Origin: Anticarsia gemmatalis
Taxonomy: Eukaryota > Arthropoda > Insecta > Lepidoptera > Erebidae
Direction of reading: 5' to 3'
Length of the DNA stretch: 64,000 nt
Assembly (NCBI RefSeq): GCF_050436995.1
Contig: NC_134756.1
Coordinates: 7,440,001 to 7,504,000, forward strand
Shown: positions 19,936 through 34,330 of the stretch, in pieces
How the letters are laid out: each line of letters begins with the position of its first letter
Position numbering within the stretch: position 1 is the stretch's first letter
Program-made: the position numbers and the translations under genes
The notes under the pieces: model-generated
What the model was told of the DNA's origin: nothing
What the model saw: only the letters and a program-made list of their open reading frames with translations
The model's database searches: none

Positions 19936-22900
19936 TACCTCCGTGATTGGATTCTATATTGATGGCCCGTAATAAACGTTATACGAGTTTCGCACTACAT
20001 ATTTGCGGGAACTAAGAATCTTTTCGTAAATCTTCTTGGAAACCTGTAGGACATTTTCGGGGAAAATACTTGTTACGACTGTCAACTTAATTCAGATAAA
20101 CTGTAAGTACTAAAGCGCGTTTGGTGCTTTTTTACTTTTTGTTTGCACATTTATCAGTCGGACTTTTTTTGCTGTCAGTATTGCTAACCAGACCATTAAA
20201 AGCGAGGGTGTGAAAATTCGCTGCTTATTTTCACCGTGCATAGCTACAGATACATAGAGGTACAAGTATGTAACCATGCTTTGCTCTCGGCTGTGTTGAA
20301 TACTTTGCAACTGTTGCATAATAGAAATAAAATGAAAGAAAGTAAGTACGTCTGTACAATGACTATGTTGCGTTAATATAATGAAATGAATTTTACTGTG
20401 ACTAACTTTACTTTTAGATCAAAGAAAAGTGATACAGTAAATTAACGTCAGTTGTAAGCTTTAAACTGGGTCTGCTCACTTCAAAAACTTAATTAGTTCT
20501 TTATTAGTTATTGAAAGCACTTTGATAAACCAACAATGTGTAATTGACAGCATGTCTAAATATAATTATTTTACGTCAACTTCGTACGAGGTTGTACTTG
20601 TGATTGACGTCAAAGTGTAATCACTTCAAATTAACGGAATAATTACAGCATAATCACTATTGAAACAATCAATAAAGTTGCTGTCAATTAATAATCGAAA
20701 TCATGTCGAAACCACATCTTGAGTAAAAGAAGAAAACTTTTTAAATGTAGAATTGGGACTCGAAAGAGTGTTTTTAATTGAAAGTGGAAAACAAAAAACG
20801 ATTGAGGGGCGTAGCACGACAGAAGCAAATTAAAAGGTAGAAATATTAGAAGTGCAGTCTGCAATGTCGAGTTTTATCTGGTTGGTTTCTTTTGTGCCTG
20901 GCATGCTGTTATCTGGTAGTCTGGCAGAGTTGACGGTATCGTTGCGGAATGGCAATGTTGCGCCAAAGATGTAACTTGATGCTGTCACGGCGGGCCTCGC
21001 GGTGCCTTCTCGCGTTCGCTTTACAAGCTTCAGATGCATATTTTGTTATTGAATTTTAAATACTGCGGCGTATTCAATGACGTTGTTTCCGGTGAGAGCA
21101 AACGGTAAATATTTATTGTTTATTTTGTTTACGAAATATAACTTTGATATAAAAATTTAAAGTTAGATAGACAGAGGAGATCTTTATTTGTGACCCTATC
21201 CATAATTCATTGTAGATACTGAAGGTAGTCTTAAACGAAATTACTTTTATATTATTTTCCTCTTAAAAAAAGGAGTATGAATAACAATTCTGCATACGTC
21301 TGTGATTTTCAAAAGTTCTTGAAATTTAAGATTATACTCAGCTATTACGCTCCTAAGTAAATGTTGCAGATCATTCCCTCAAAATTATCCCTTAGCCTCT
21401 TACAACCCCCAGGGGTGAAGTTGGGGTGATTTAGGAAGTCTCAAAATCATATGCAATAGTAACGTGGCAGGATTAAACCCAGTAATAGTCCATAAATTAT
21501 GGGGGCCATCGTTGAAATGCACCACGGTAACCCGTATTTCTTAAAACCTGATATATTTTGTATTGGGGCGAATTCTGCGGTAGATTAAAAACCGTCACGT
21601 AAATGTTTTTTTTTATGGCCTATGGAAGAATTTGTAGGTTCGAATAATTGATTTAAATTAAATGTTGTTTTTTTTTGAAGAGCATTTCTACTTTCAAATA
21701 TTTTTCTTTAGTTTGTAGATTGGCTATTAATGCGATTGTTGCTGTTGATTATTCAAAATTTCTATATTTTGAGAATGAAACCCACGTCCTTTTTTGAAGC
21801 CTAGGCACAAAACTTCTTAAATCTCGTATAGTAACAAGCATCATAATTATGTATCTACACATTCATTTGGTTTATAAAACAAATTTATTTATAGAACTTA
21901 GTTATAAATGTCGTGAACTTGTGGAATATAATTCTAAATATTATGTTTACTCTCATCACAGAACTCCCACGCGAAATCTTTTGAAAATTTTGTATTTAAT
22001 GTCGCGTTTTACCTTGTTTGTTTTGCTACAAAAATAAAGGTGATGATTTGAAATCGTCGGTAAAGGGCACTTTTTGCGGTTATACTTTTGAAAAAAAATG
22101 CTCTTTTCTTACAATTACGTCTCAAAAAAATCTCAGGGTATAAGTCTAATTTTTTTGTTTATTAAAATACCAAATCGAATTTAAGCAATACACTTTTTAT
22201 ATGCTCGCAGCGCTTTACGTACCAACTCGTGGTAATCAGTGATTGCCACATAAAGAAAATCATATTACATATAAATAAACCGAAGCGAAATAATAATTCC
22301 TCGTTGTTGTATAACCACAACGTTAAATTTGTTCGGATTTCCCCAAAGGAAGCTAACGGCCAATATTTCCTCTCACTTATGTTGCTTTTCGCCAATATTT
22401 CATATTAATCCGTTTATACGTTTATCAGCTTTTCCTGCACGGTATCGGTTTATGGACGGCAAAATATGTCGGTGGAAAGAAATCTGCATTATTGGAACGT
22501 AGCGCGTTCGTATAAAAATAAATATCGAGTGTTAATACCCAGTCGTTCTTACAATGATTATTTTATTTTTATTTGAAGATTATTATTGAGAAGGTTGGAG
22601 TACGAAAAAGGCTTCATAGCTCTCAAAATAAAAGTAGCGAAACACACTAAGTGGATAGTAAACAAACTTGTTCTTCTATGTCTTTAACAGAATAAAATAA
22701 CCACAGCACAGTTTTATTTTATAAACATTCCTTTGCACAACAAAGTATTAAGATAAAACTTAAAACAACTGCATTAACTTGCATAAAACTAGCGAAAACA
22801 TAAAATGTTCATTTTAAACAAAAATCTGAAACAGTATTAGAAGTGTAGCTGCAGTCAGTCTAATTCAATTTTCTCTGTTGCTTACTACGTATGTCCGCAT

Positions 22901-25900
22901 GAAACCACTTTGTTGCCGGCGCCGGCGTCAGGCCCACTGGATTTCTTTGTACAAAGGGCCATGTCGGCGCCACGTGCACCCACATCGTTCCCACTACCTT
23001 TGTGGATGCACTACATAATGAAACTCGTAAACCAGAATAAATAATAGTTCAGTTAATTAGTAAACTCATATTTTAAAACACATATTCATAAGAGCTTAGA
23101 ACAATAACACGCTTATACCCTGGTAATATTCCGTTCATAAAATGCAATACAGCTCTGGGGACGCGGCAATTAAAACAAGACGGAGAGAAGCCAGCATTGT
23201 CTTCCTTACTCCCGACCGTCTATAATTTTGATAATAGGCTAGAAAATATTCTTTTGTCTTCAACAGACTATCTGGTAGTAAGCCGTCGTTCGATTATTTG
23301 CCGAGAATAAGGCGCTGTCGGCTATCGTTAAAGCTTCACTTTTATGGCGTCAATAAGTTGACAAAGGAACTCGTCGTCCTTGCATTTAATGGTAAATCAT
23401 GAGGCTGATTATCTTGAATTGTTGCCAGCATTGTTGTTGTAACGATTACACAAATCTTGATAGCATGAAATGTATGTCAATAAAAGGAATGACATAATTT
23501 GATAAAGAAAATTGACGTATCAAATCTCCCCCATTTTGTACAACCCTCTATTAGCACTGATGAATCCTACGGTAGACTGCTCTTAAAGAAATTGACGATT
23601 GTAATTTTGGTCGGCTACTTTCTGATAATTAGCGATCCATTTATCACCTTAAAAACTAAAAAGAAAAACTAAGTAGACGCAACGTAGGATTAAAGCTTAA
23701 ACGGTTCGAATTCGTTTTCACTAGGTCGAGGATCGAAATAAAAAAATACGTCTAACAAACATGACTTTAAACAAAATAACAGGCGTAGTAACAATCCTTA
23801 CGCCTCGAACAATGGATACTACACATCGCGACAACAGGTTTTTGAAAAAGATTTTATAAAAATTGTATAAAGTGCAATTCGCACGGCAATAACTCGGCGC
23901 TCTCGGAGTGCTACGAGCGTTCTAACTATTGTTAATGACCCGCCAAGGGCATAATTACATTTTTTTCACACCCTCACTAATAGCAATTTCACTAATTTCG
24001 TTAATTCCAAGCGCGAACTTGTACCCGTTGTGAGAAATTAAATTCGAACTGTGGTTTGAAAATTAAAAGTTTTGTATTCAGATTTATAAATAGACACCGC
24101 TACGCAGAAACATAAATAGCATTAAAATATCTTATTTTCGAAATAGTAATACTTAATTATCTTAATTATTTAAACAAAGCTATACTTACTCTTATTTGGA
24201 TTTGCTTTTAAAAATGTAGCTTTGTACAGCACGTACTTAAATAAGCCTACATTTTACCTTTCCAATTACATTTAATCACATCAAAGTACATTTAGAAGTT
24301 GTAAATAATAAAAAGCAAATGTAACTTTAGTATCGAGCTTTTGTATTGATGAAAATAGCACAAGTCTACTTTTTGCTTCAACCAAAATATTTGTTCGTAC
24401 TCTGATTACAAAATTAATGTTTAAAGTTGCTAACTTTTCGCAATGATTGTAAAACAAAACCCGCAAATCATTTGAAAAGCGGCTCTCTGCCAGGCTCAAT
24501 TACTTTTTAAAAGATAGACGAGGCTTTTATAACTTTTCTAGGGTGTTTCATTAAAAATTTCCTCAAAGGGACCGGAGCTTGTCTCATTATTATATAGGAT
24601 TTGAAGAGGACAAGGTGCTACGAACGACGAAACTCCGGTACAGTTTACCTAAGGCGAACGTTCAAGCTAAAACGAGTTGCTATTAATATTTAATGTTCCA
24701 TCTTTGTGCCTTTTTTGTTGCATTTTAAATATTTGGTTTTGCCAACTGAGTGGTTTAAATGTTCGCTAAATTATATCTATAAAATCATATAGGTACCACC
24801 AGTAATTCTAAAAAAATAACATCTAGATTTTTTTCTGAATTGTAGTCAAAAAAAAATTAACAAAACCTAAATAAATTTTGTTTTTATGATACTGACTAAT
24901 AAGCTGGTTAAAACGTCAAAACTTTTCCTAGCAACAAACAAAATTGATCATTGAAACGATATTCGCATACTTTTTAATGGGCCACTTGATTGAGTGCTGC
25001 ATTGAATAACCCTTCGCCCTATAAAGGCGTCATGGTAAGGCCAAATAATTACGAACTGGCTCACGGCAGAATCTTTGATGCCTTAATCAGGTGTCGACCG
25101 AGAAGCCACGCCCACTGCAGTAATTAGAATGTCTCCTTGTATAGCCGTGGCTCGCACCTTTACCATGCGAATGAATAACGACGACACTTAATTTGGTACT
25201 GATGAGTCTCGCCTTCAATGCCTGTCGCTAGAGCCTTTTTTCAAACCACGATCTGTAATTGATCCAACACAAAACTACGTTCATTTTTATAGGCTCAATA
25301 CACACCGGTTTAACTAAAGCTAGTAAAGAAATTAATATTAATAGGATTAAACTGTCCGGTGGGATAAACATCGAGAGCTTACAGATAGGCTTAACCGACT
25401 AGCAATTTTATTTTCTAAACGATATAGAATAAAGCTTAGTTAGTGTGTTAGAGTGGGAGGTATCGTTGTTCTCTTTCAGTCGTACTAATGATTCACATTG
25501 CAATTACAGCAGCTTACTCGAGCACAATTACAAACAACCATCTATTATTACTGCGTCTCTATATGTATGCATTTGCTTAATTTTGCTTTCTGTTTCGTGT
25601 GCACAAAGGGTTGAGTTAATACCGATTTTTGAGGTTTTGATTGCTTAGACTACGGTGAAACGTGTAGTGTGCTTATTAAAAACAAATAGTTTGTCTGATT
25701 CTGATATTTTGCAGGTTCTCTACCACAAACTTCTTAATATATTTTATTTTATAATTTTTCATTTAAATACTGCACACAAAGTCATATAAAACGTTTAATT
25801 AACAAATAATTAAATTAACTTATACACTGAGATGTCATTGTTAAGAAAAAAAATATATGCTCTGTTCTGCTTAAAGCATAAATAATTACGTATTTACATT

Positions 25901-28335
25901 AGTTTAATTTTACAAATAATTCAATTATTCATAAGTGCTACACTTTATACAAAAAGTTATTGCATTAAATTATTAATTTAAAGAACTCTAAAACTATATG
26001 AATATAATTTTAATAAATATCAATCTTCATTTAAATTGCGTAATAGTATTTAATGACACGACTTTAAGATAAGATATGTTGATCAGATTTTTTAAAAGGC
26101 TCATATTTTTGACAGAATTTAAAAAGTAATGAAGTTTTCTTTAATTTGAAGCAACTGGGACTCAATATTTTTTGGATAAAAATAATATTATCGTGTAATT
26201 TCTCAGTCTTTTTATTATTTAAGCCTTTCATCTATCATATCGATAATTGGATGATTATAGGGATCTGTAATATAGAATAGACAATTTTTTTAAATGTTGA
26301 ATGGGTAGCGTCAATGTATTTTTATGTAAAAATAAAAGAGATACCAAAAAAGATTTTCGTCGGCAAAACAATCGTCAGTTTACTATACGATTTGGTGGAA
26401 AACAAACGCTTTTGAGTGGCAATTGTCCAAACCTTAATGTTAATCAATTGTGTTTATAGCTTTAAAAATCTTTTTAATTATCTTTTGTGTTTATTATTAT
26501 TTTAATTAGTTATTTCATTTTATTTGTCTCTTTACTGTCACAATAAAAGTAAAAAGAACATCTGAAATCAGTGCCTAATTGCTTTTTGTTGAGAGCAATA
26601 TCTACTTTGTGAGATAATGAAGCTATTCGTGTAATGTCATCATCAATGCAAATACACCTTTGATAAAATATGGCTAAAAGAAAGATAAATTTACATTGCT
26701 GTTAGAGTGACTCATTAGAATCGAGTCTGTTTACTTAGGCCTGTTTAAAAAAACAGTCAAACATTTTACTTTGTAAAAAAAATTACTTATGTAAGTTACT
26801 TGGTCAAAGCTTTCTAACGAATTTATTTTATTTTTTAGATGCTTAATTATTTCTTTTTAACTTAATTGATGTTTGGCATCTAATACGCCTACGTTTTAGA
26901 TTTTTTTTTTCTTTTACCCTGTATTTTCAAAAAGCCGAGTCTCTCAAATAGATCCATTAGGACTGCTCTAAGTTTCACATATCAAATGGATTAATTTACA
27001 TACGTCGGCAAAATGGCGTCAGACGACGTGACAGTTAATCGAAATCTTTGAACAGAAAGGACGACCAGAGCGTTCAGTTTACGGCGTTCAAATAAAAAAA
27101 CTGATACTGAATTGCTTTTCCCTGAAAACGATAGTGTGAACGAGGCACAGACAGTTCTGTGAAGCTTTACAACTGCACACGTTCGTTTCATCGTGGCTAC
27201 ACTACGTGTGACATAAAAGTTTGACAAAGTGTTGATGGTATGATGACCGTTCAATTTCGTATGTACTCCAGCCAATATTCAGTTTTATAAATTAACTGTA
27301 TTTGTCACACACAAAGTATGCAATTTGAGCAGTGCTTTAGTTAAAACATGTAAAACTATTCTATGTCTAGTGACTTACGTTTTGATATGTACTTTTTACG
27401 TGAATATCACTTACCTAATCCTTTTGAAATAGGTATTTTGCAAACCCACGTCCTAAGCCAGGCCAACTAAATCCATTGTTAAAATGTAGCCGACTAGACG
27501 TCTACATGACATGATCAAAGCAGAACATAACAAGGACACAGTACGAATTTTACATAAAATATTCCAACTATAAAACCACTAGAGGATGGATGGACCAAGT
27601 ACAATATTGTACAAAGACGCGTAGGCGATCCTCTTACCTATCCTAACATTGATTCAACTCGCATAACACAAAGGAGGTTAATCTAAAATTCTGTAATAAA
27701 TCCGCAAAGATATAAAACTCCATCTAGGTTCATAACAATTTTAATCCACCTTACAAACTTTGTCGTTGAAGAATAAACACCGTGGCATTTTTTATAAAAA
27801 AGGGAGAATCCGCTTTCCTTTGGCGCGTTATCTTTGGAATCGTACAATATTCAGATGGAGTAGGATTTGTGAGTTTAACTTTTTCCAGTTATTATTCATA
27901 AATGCAAAGGCGCTAGATATTAGGCGAACTCACTTCAAAAGTTGAAGGATTGGATTTGCGAGTTGGATTGGATCTTGTCAATATTACATTGAACTGTGGC
28001 TGATACCGCCTTTGATGCGATAATGTTTTATTTCGTTGCCTATTCGCATTCGTATATCATTCGATTTGTCAAAAATACGATCGAGGTAAAAGTGGTTTAG
28101 GTTCGCTTTGTGTTTGTGAACAAAGTCAAAGTGGAAAACAATATTTTCCTCACGTATGCTTTATGTTAAAAAAGTTAAATTCTTGGGCGTTTTTGGTCGA
28201 CTATATAATATCAGTAACTTTTTAACTTGTAATGACTTTGAAAGAGCTAGGTTCATAATATCATTCATCACTCAAATGCCAAGTCTAAATCGATCCAATG
28301 AGAGTAGAGCATTAACTTCTCTCTATTATTCACAG
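19936..28335. other. Non-coding stretch upstream of the 28.3-kb exon
   Basis: The stretch is AT-rich with no exon I can support. GTAAGT motifs, for example near 20341, occur by chance in such DNA. A GC-richer block at about 25000-25240 is a candidate conserved element. Minor features include a GCCGGCGCCGGC palindrome near 22920. Confidence 0.5.
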
Positions 28336-28487
28336 GTTACGTCTGCGACATGGAACGCATAGACTGAACTGAACCAAAATGGACGAGTTGATGCGTGCAA
28401 CACGGAGCGCAATGGCTCTACTATGGATCTTCGCAGGATTAGGAGCTGTCCACGCCGTCAAAGTTGTCATTGAGCCCCTGCCTAAAG
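28336..28487 (+). CDS. Exon encoding the start of a secreted or membrane protein (coding part 28379-28487)
   Basis: The acceptor CTCTCTATTATTCACAG ends at 28335 and the donor AAAG|GTAAGT follows 28487. The exon has 43 bases of 5' untranslated sequence with a tiny uORF, then an ATG at 28379 in good context. It encodes 36 residues plus one base (phase 1). The peptide is a clear signal sequence: a basic start, a hydrophobic core MALLWIFAGLGA, and a likely cleavage after AVHA, followed by VKVVIEPLPK. A phase-1 end is common in genes built of extracellular modules such as immunoglobulin domains. I do not recognise the protein. Its first exon lies upstream and the rest downstream, none of it identified here. 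Confidence 0.72.
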
Positions 28488-31400
28488 GTAAGTCCATTTC
28501 AAACCTAAACTAATACTTTACTCAACTCATAACCATTATTTTCGTAAATGAATTTCAGCAGTACTACATAATTTACGTTTCTAATTAGAACTTTCACGAC
28601 AGTTTTTAGAAAGAAAGCAAAAAATCCTACAAAATTAGTTTGAAACACTTCTAATTTAGAAAACTGCATCAGAAGAAATGCACATAAAAACAAAGGAGGT
28701 CCTAACCTGTCGCTCACAGAGTGTAAACAGAATCGGGTGGCGAGTCTTAATTTAGTTTTTTTTAGACCGAACCGTGAGTTCCCCTAAAGTTCCTCCCCCA
28801 GATGTTGGCACGACCGACTTCTCTTTAGTTTCGTTTAATTTCCTATCTCTCTTGTCGTGACGTTTATTACGGAGTAGCTCACCCACACCAGGGCAACATC
28901 CAACCTACTTTTGTTCGCGGGCACTAATAACCATTTGGAATTAATTTTTATTCGTAGCTCTTGGCTGTCTATTTTCGGACTGTGCCGCCGCGACGCTTTA
29001 TTGTTTTCGCATTAATTTACAGTCCACAGCTGCGGGTAACGCGGATTTCTAAGGAGTTTTTATCTGTGCCTTCAGTATTCTTTCTTTTGAAAGTGAGAGC
29101 TCCTATTAATATTAATTAAAAGTTTGAATAATTGAATGGATTCGGAATTGTTCCTCGTTGTTGGGTTTTCACTGACAGTAAATCACGGTAATAATTAAAA
29201 CTCGAGAGTTCCAGTTCATTATTCAGTGTTTGTAAATGACAGATTTTTCACCCCAAATTGTGAGCATCTAAACAAATATATAACCTTGCATGCAATTTAG
29301 CCGTTGGATTCCGAAAACTTGGTTTGAGTAATTTTTAGAGTGTAATTTTCGAATATGAATGTATAAAGAACTAGAAGTAATCAAGTAAATAACGAGACCG
29401 ACCTATAAACAACTCAGAAAGCAAGTCACGAAACAAAGGTACAATTAAGAGCTCGCAGTCGGCATATAAAACACGAAGACGCATTCTTTTTGCAGTGTTT
29501 CAGGTAATTACAGGAGCAGAAAAACGTTTGCACATAAAATTCTTTATTGATTTACACAAACAAACAACGTGTCAATGTACGTGTGTTCATGTGTGTATGT
29601 GTGCGTTTATATTGCATTTTCAGTGCAAGCCCATGAGGTATTCGGTGTCATTTGTTTAGTCTTAACGTTTTGAATGGGTTTTACGAGCATCAAACAGTCA
29701 AATTAAAAAACGTGGAAATGCGCTTGAGTGCTTGATACTGCATATTTGTTTTTATGTACTGTTGGACGAGTGGTGAATGTCCTTCTTCGCAGTCAGTAAA
29801 TTGTGCACGTCTCGCATACTAATCAGTGTTTCAATATTGCACCAATTCTGATGGACTTGTCCCTTAAACCAGTCTGATGAAAAGGGCAATGGCAATCAGA
29901 ACAATTGCACCGAATTCTCGCCTTAAAAGCGCTTGATAAAAGGAAGTTCATTAAGTAGAAACTTGATTGTGCGATCGTCGTGTTCGTCTTGCATATTGTA
30001 ATGGCCGCTCACTCGGACCGTTACAAAACGAATCAAATACGCCCAATTTCGAACAGAGAACCGCAGTGGCGTGTGGTCCAGGGGAAAATCTTTTAATAGA
30101 GCGTGTTCGTCTATTTAATATATAATTTTTTTTGATCTCTTTTTATATTAGATGTTACTATTTTAAAAAGATACGCTGTCGCTCTGAAAATGATTAATTT
30201 TAACACCCAGGTCGTAAAAGTATGATCTATTTTCTAGCACCGAATTTTGCCATTAATCATTTTGATGCAATATTGGCATGGACTGTCCAAAATTACTCAT
30301 TATGATTCTTCTGTTTACAATAATATTAAACGAATATAAAACTGTATTTTAAACAAAACTTTGTATAAATTTACAACGACAAAGGTACATGACACATTTC
30401 TGTTAACCGATTTAGAATTGTGTCACATACAATAAATACCTTTGCTACAAACGAGAAGTGAGTACCAAGTTTTGAAACATCACAAAACAACGTTGACTAT
30501 GACAAATACACAACCGCATTGTCATTTTGTGGGCTGTTCCATACATCCGAACAGTGCCGCAAGCCATATGACCCATATCTTCGTATAGAACAAAGCCACA
30601 TGCATCACGATGATGCACAGCCCCGTATGAACTTGTCCCACACATCAGCATGTCTGGCGCCTGCAGCGGTAGATCTACGGCTGCCAATTAAAAGTATAGA
30701 TGGTAACATGTCGGCGACGAATGGCCGGGACTCATGCCGGACACGGCACGCCGTTTTATGCTGCCCGCATCCGAGATACAGGCTGCTCCCTTGTACACGA
30801 TATTGCCTCCAAAATATTGCGAGACAATATTGTTTAGTGCTCTAACTTTAGCATGTCTTTCGATAAAACTGGTATTTCAAGTATCTCTTTTCAGGTTTAA
30901 ATTTACGTTTGAGGACCGACTTTTGCGAAGATGTAATCAAGTCTGCTAATGCTTTTAATTCTAATGACTTATATTAATGTTTTACATCTTTTGATATTTA
31001 ATATTAGAACAAATCAAGAACGTCCAAATCGACCTTCTATTAATTTCGGCCGTTGCTTCGAAAGAAGAAATCTTGATACCGTTAATTTTATCATTACTTA
31101 GCATTATTAAATTATTCTCGGCTCCTTTCTTTTGCGAATCATAAAACGTAAATCTAACAAAGATTCTGTGGGCTTTTACTTAACTTTTACGACAATGCCT
31201 GAGTTTAACGGTTAAGTTTAATTACATTTGTACTGTTCTGGGCAATTTCATGCTTCGCTTTCACATTTTGCTTACATTGTTTTAAGTTGATATTGAGTGT
31301 TCGCGTAAAAGATACGGCCACTTCACTTCTGCTCGCCTTAATTTGGACACTCGCTATGAATACAAAGTTACACTTTAGTAGTAAACGTAGTGTAAGAACG

Positions 31401-31926
31401 TTGATTTGATGTTTGCGACCGAAGTTTAGTAATTACTTTATTTTGTATCTATTGTTTTAGACTGACATCTTTACGTGCACAAAATAGAAGCAAATATTGT
31501 TCATTTTGTAAGCACGACATTAAAAAAGTATCATATTAAAATTGAAATTCATTGTATTCATAACATTTCTTACAATTTATTTTTATGAAAATATTTCACC
31601 ATAAAAAAGACAACAGTCATTCAATACTTTTCCTATTTGGAAAATACACAGAATTTTTGTTTAGAAACACTCTGTTTTTGTTTACCGAGGGTCCTTGTAC
31701 GGCGGCGTCGATTTGTGACACTAAAACAAATGACGCGCGCTCCATGCTCGATTGACGACAGTGACATGACCGTAACTGCAGTAACTAACTAGTCAAATGG
31801 ACTGCGCCTACAACAAAACTATACGCGATGAAAAATATTGGCTTAAATTTTATGCTGTGGACGGTTTGACGCGGCATGATGACAACTACTTGATAGAGAT
31901 AGAATATGTAGTTTTTAACAAAATAT
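28488..31926 (+). other. Presumed intron after the 28.3-kb exon
   Basis: It begins with the GTAAGT donor. No further exon is evident. A GC-richer patch at about 30520-30850 is open in several frames on both strands, but without start context, splice sites or a recognisable domain. It may be a decayed repeat. Confidence 0.45.
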
Positions 31927-31928
31927 TA

Positions 31929-32179
31929 GGTCGGGGAAAAAATCTTTTCGCATTATAGTATGTATGCACTTGTAATAAAATATCGCGACGAATTGAGAAC
32001 CTCCTCCTTTTTTTGAAGTCAATAAAAAATCTCTTTAGCTTCAAGAATCACAAATGAGTACACGGTTCATAAGGTTTCTTTCAGTGAGCTCGTAAGGTAC
32101 CCAAATATCGAGCTTTTTTGTGTATAGAAAAGATTTTATTATAATACAAGTTTATACATACTAGACTTTTTCCCCGACT
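31929..32179. mobile_element. Mariner-type MITE with TA target duplications
   Basis: The 251-bp element runs from GGTCGGGGAAAAAATCTTTTC to an inverted GACTTTTTCCCCGACT, with TA on both sides (31927-31928 and 32180-32181). The end sequence and TA duplication point to the Tc1/mariner superfamily. There is no room for a transposase, so it is a deleted non-autonomous copy. Confidence 0.7.
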
Positions 32180-32181
32180 TA

Positions 32182-34063
32182 ATATTTAGCACTTCTTACA
32201 ATTAATTGCTGATACTTTAATGACCACTTTGTTCTAACTTATCTGATATGATTGTAAAAACCATATATGAAACGATTTTCTTCTCGTTGCGCAGCGTAGA
32301 AGTGTTAAAAATATGTATCTATGACGTCAGGCCGGATCGTAACTGATACCTCTTAACAGCAGCTGGTACTGTCAAATTAAGACGAAAATAATATTGAAGA
32401 AAAACGTCATTTGTGAGATAAAAACCTTTTAATTCGATCCAACATATCAAAATGTAGGCGTAAGCTAATATTATAAATCATGACGTACAAAAGGATCTTC
32501 CGAGTAAGTGTTTATCCCACGCAAATACGGCCTAAGTAATAGTTAAATGTTAAAAATAGGTATATTTGATAGTAGGCTAAGGCCTACGAACTCTTTTGAA
32601 GAATCAAGTAATATTCGTAATCCATTTATTATTCTGCGGAGTATTTTCCTTACAATTAGGTATGCATTGAACTGCAACCCACACAAAGACAAAGAAATAT
32701 TAAGGATTTGGTATCCTATCCTTAAGGGAAAACGAGCGCGAAGATAAGAATAATAATTCTTCCTCTAAATTAAAACCGAAAAAAAAACAATTTATTTTTT
32801 CACTTAATATACTTAGACGAGAAACGTTTTATCATTTCTGGCAGAAACGTCATTGTCTGATAACATGAGACTTACTGAGGAGTCGGAAAGAGTAAATGTT
32901 CCCAAGGAAATGAAGGACGAAATCTGTGTAAAGAGCTCCCTGGGGTAGCCTGGCTGGGATGATTAACGTCTTTTACACAACTTAGTATTATTGTCTGTCG
33001 CACAATAACAACTAAATAGCTTCTCTTATTTGCTGTGGACGTCTACGCAAGTTAATTAGTGAGATTAGAAGTAATACGTGTTTTACTACGACTTACGGAG
33101 CTGCTGTAATGAAGGCAATATGTGTAAGGTGACGTTGTAATTTCGTGTAATTTGAAGTAATAGAGAGTTATTGAGTTTGTGCGATGTATTACAGTTATAA
33201 TGTAACGGCTTGTCGCAGGTCGTAGATGATAATGGTCTTTGTCAAATGAGAATTCTTGATAATAGCCACTTAGCAGACTGCTATTAGCGATTGCTATGAC
33301 TCGAAAAATTTACAAGGTGACAGTATCCTAAATCACCAAAGTTTTATCTTCAAACTTTTGTATAAGGTTAATGAAATTTCTTGGTTCTAATGGAATACTA
33401 TCGGTTAATAAACCGCGTCAAAAATGCTAAAAACTTTTATCACTTTTAGATATTATGCAACCATACCTGCCGCAAGCGAAATATAAAGCAATTTGAATAT
33501 ATTTAGCGTGAAAATAGACAGTTCAGCGTTTTACTAACATCGATATTGGTGATGCACACGTCAAAGAAACTATATTGAGCAATAATGTGATTGTAGCATC
33601 AAAGAGACACAAAATAAATCACTGTCAAACTCGGGGAGATAAAGAGCGTCTAAAAACAATACGAAAAGATCTCATTTCAACCCCAAATACGTTTCCGATA
33701 TTCAATAAAATGCTTCAAACGGGATCACGTAATACCTTCATCGAAATAACGTCGCATATAAAACGTTTAAACATCGATATGCAAACCAGTTTTGTATTAA
33801 GCGCCGAGAAATCAAGAAGCATCGATGTATCGCTTTATTTGCCTTATTTTTTGTTGTTGGTCAATGCTTTTAATAGTCTATTTTATGATTCGGTATCGAT
33901 TACAACGGTTTTATTAGATTTTGAATATTAAAAGCTTTTGAATTGATATTATCGATGATATCTGGATACATTTAAATTGTTTCCATGCTCTGATTTTTTA
34001 TTTCTATGTCGTTCTGTAAATTCATGCAATCTCTTTTATCAATGTTTTTCTTAACATTATTGT
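32182..34063. other. Non-coding stretch
   Basis: It is AT-rich. A plus-strand frame at 33575-33931 starts without ATG and has no domain I recognise, so I do not call it. Nothing else is seen. Confidence 0.45.
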
Positions 34064-34303
34064 TTATTTACTCGTAAAGATAATATCGAGATCTTCCGAT
34101 ATCCCAGATTCCGGAAAAACATAACACAATGCACATATTGACTTTGTCATATTCGTATTTAGTACAAATCTCATAATATTTGAATAATCACATTCATATC
34201 TCCGTGAATCGATTCTCGCAAAATCTCCGGCCGATCGCGCCATCGGCATCGTGGCCGTCAACAAAAGGAAAAACACGATGTTAATCTCAAATCCTCGATG
34301 TGA
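34064..34303 (-). CDS. Possible small secreted protein (hypothetical)
   Basis: From the ATG at 34303 the frame gives 79 residues. A basic and polar start is followed by a hydrophobic core (INIVFFLLLTA) and a plausible cleavage near ARSA. The mature part is about 53 residues with three cysteines (in YECDY and CALC). Its first third is GC-richer at third codon positions than the surroundings. A potential acceptor TTTTATAG ends at 34331, 27 bases before the ATG. An AATAAA at 34068-34063 overlaps the stop codon, which would leave almost no 3' untranslated region and speaks against the call. The longer frame to 34441 reads through what would be intron. I recognise no family. Confidence 0.3.
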   Translation of the reverse strand, partial: SHRGFEINIVFFLLLTATMPMARSAGDFARIDSRRYECDYSNIMRFVLNTNMTKSICALCYVFPESGISEDLDIIFTSK

Positions 34304-34330
34304 AAACATCTGTTTTGCCAAAAGCGATGC

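Noticed and set aside
30445..30845. Overlapping frames of 80 and 108 codons on opposite strands
   Set aside because: This is a GC-rich patch open in several frames, with no domain, signal peptide or splice signal; more likely an old repeat.
33575..33931. 118-codon plus-strand frame
   Set aside because: It starts with TTG, its composition resembles non-coding DNA, and I see no domain.
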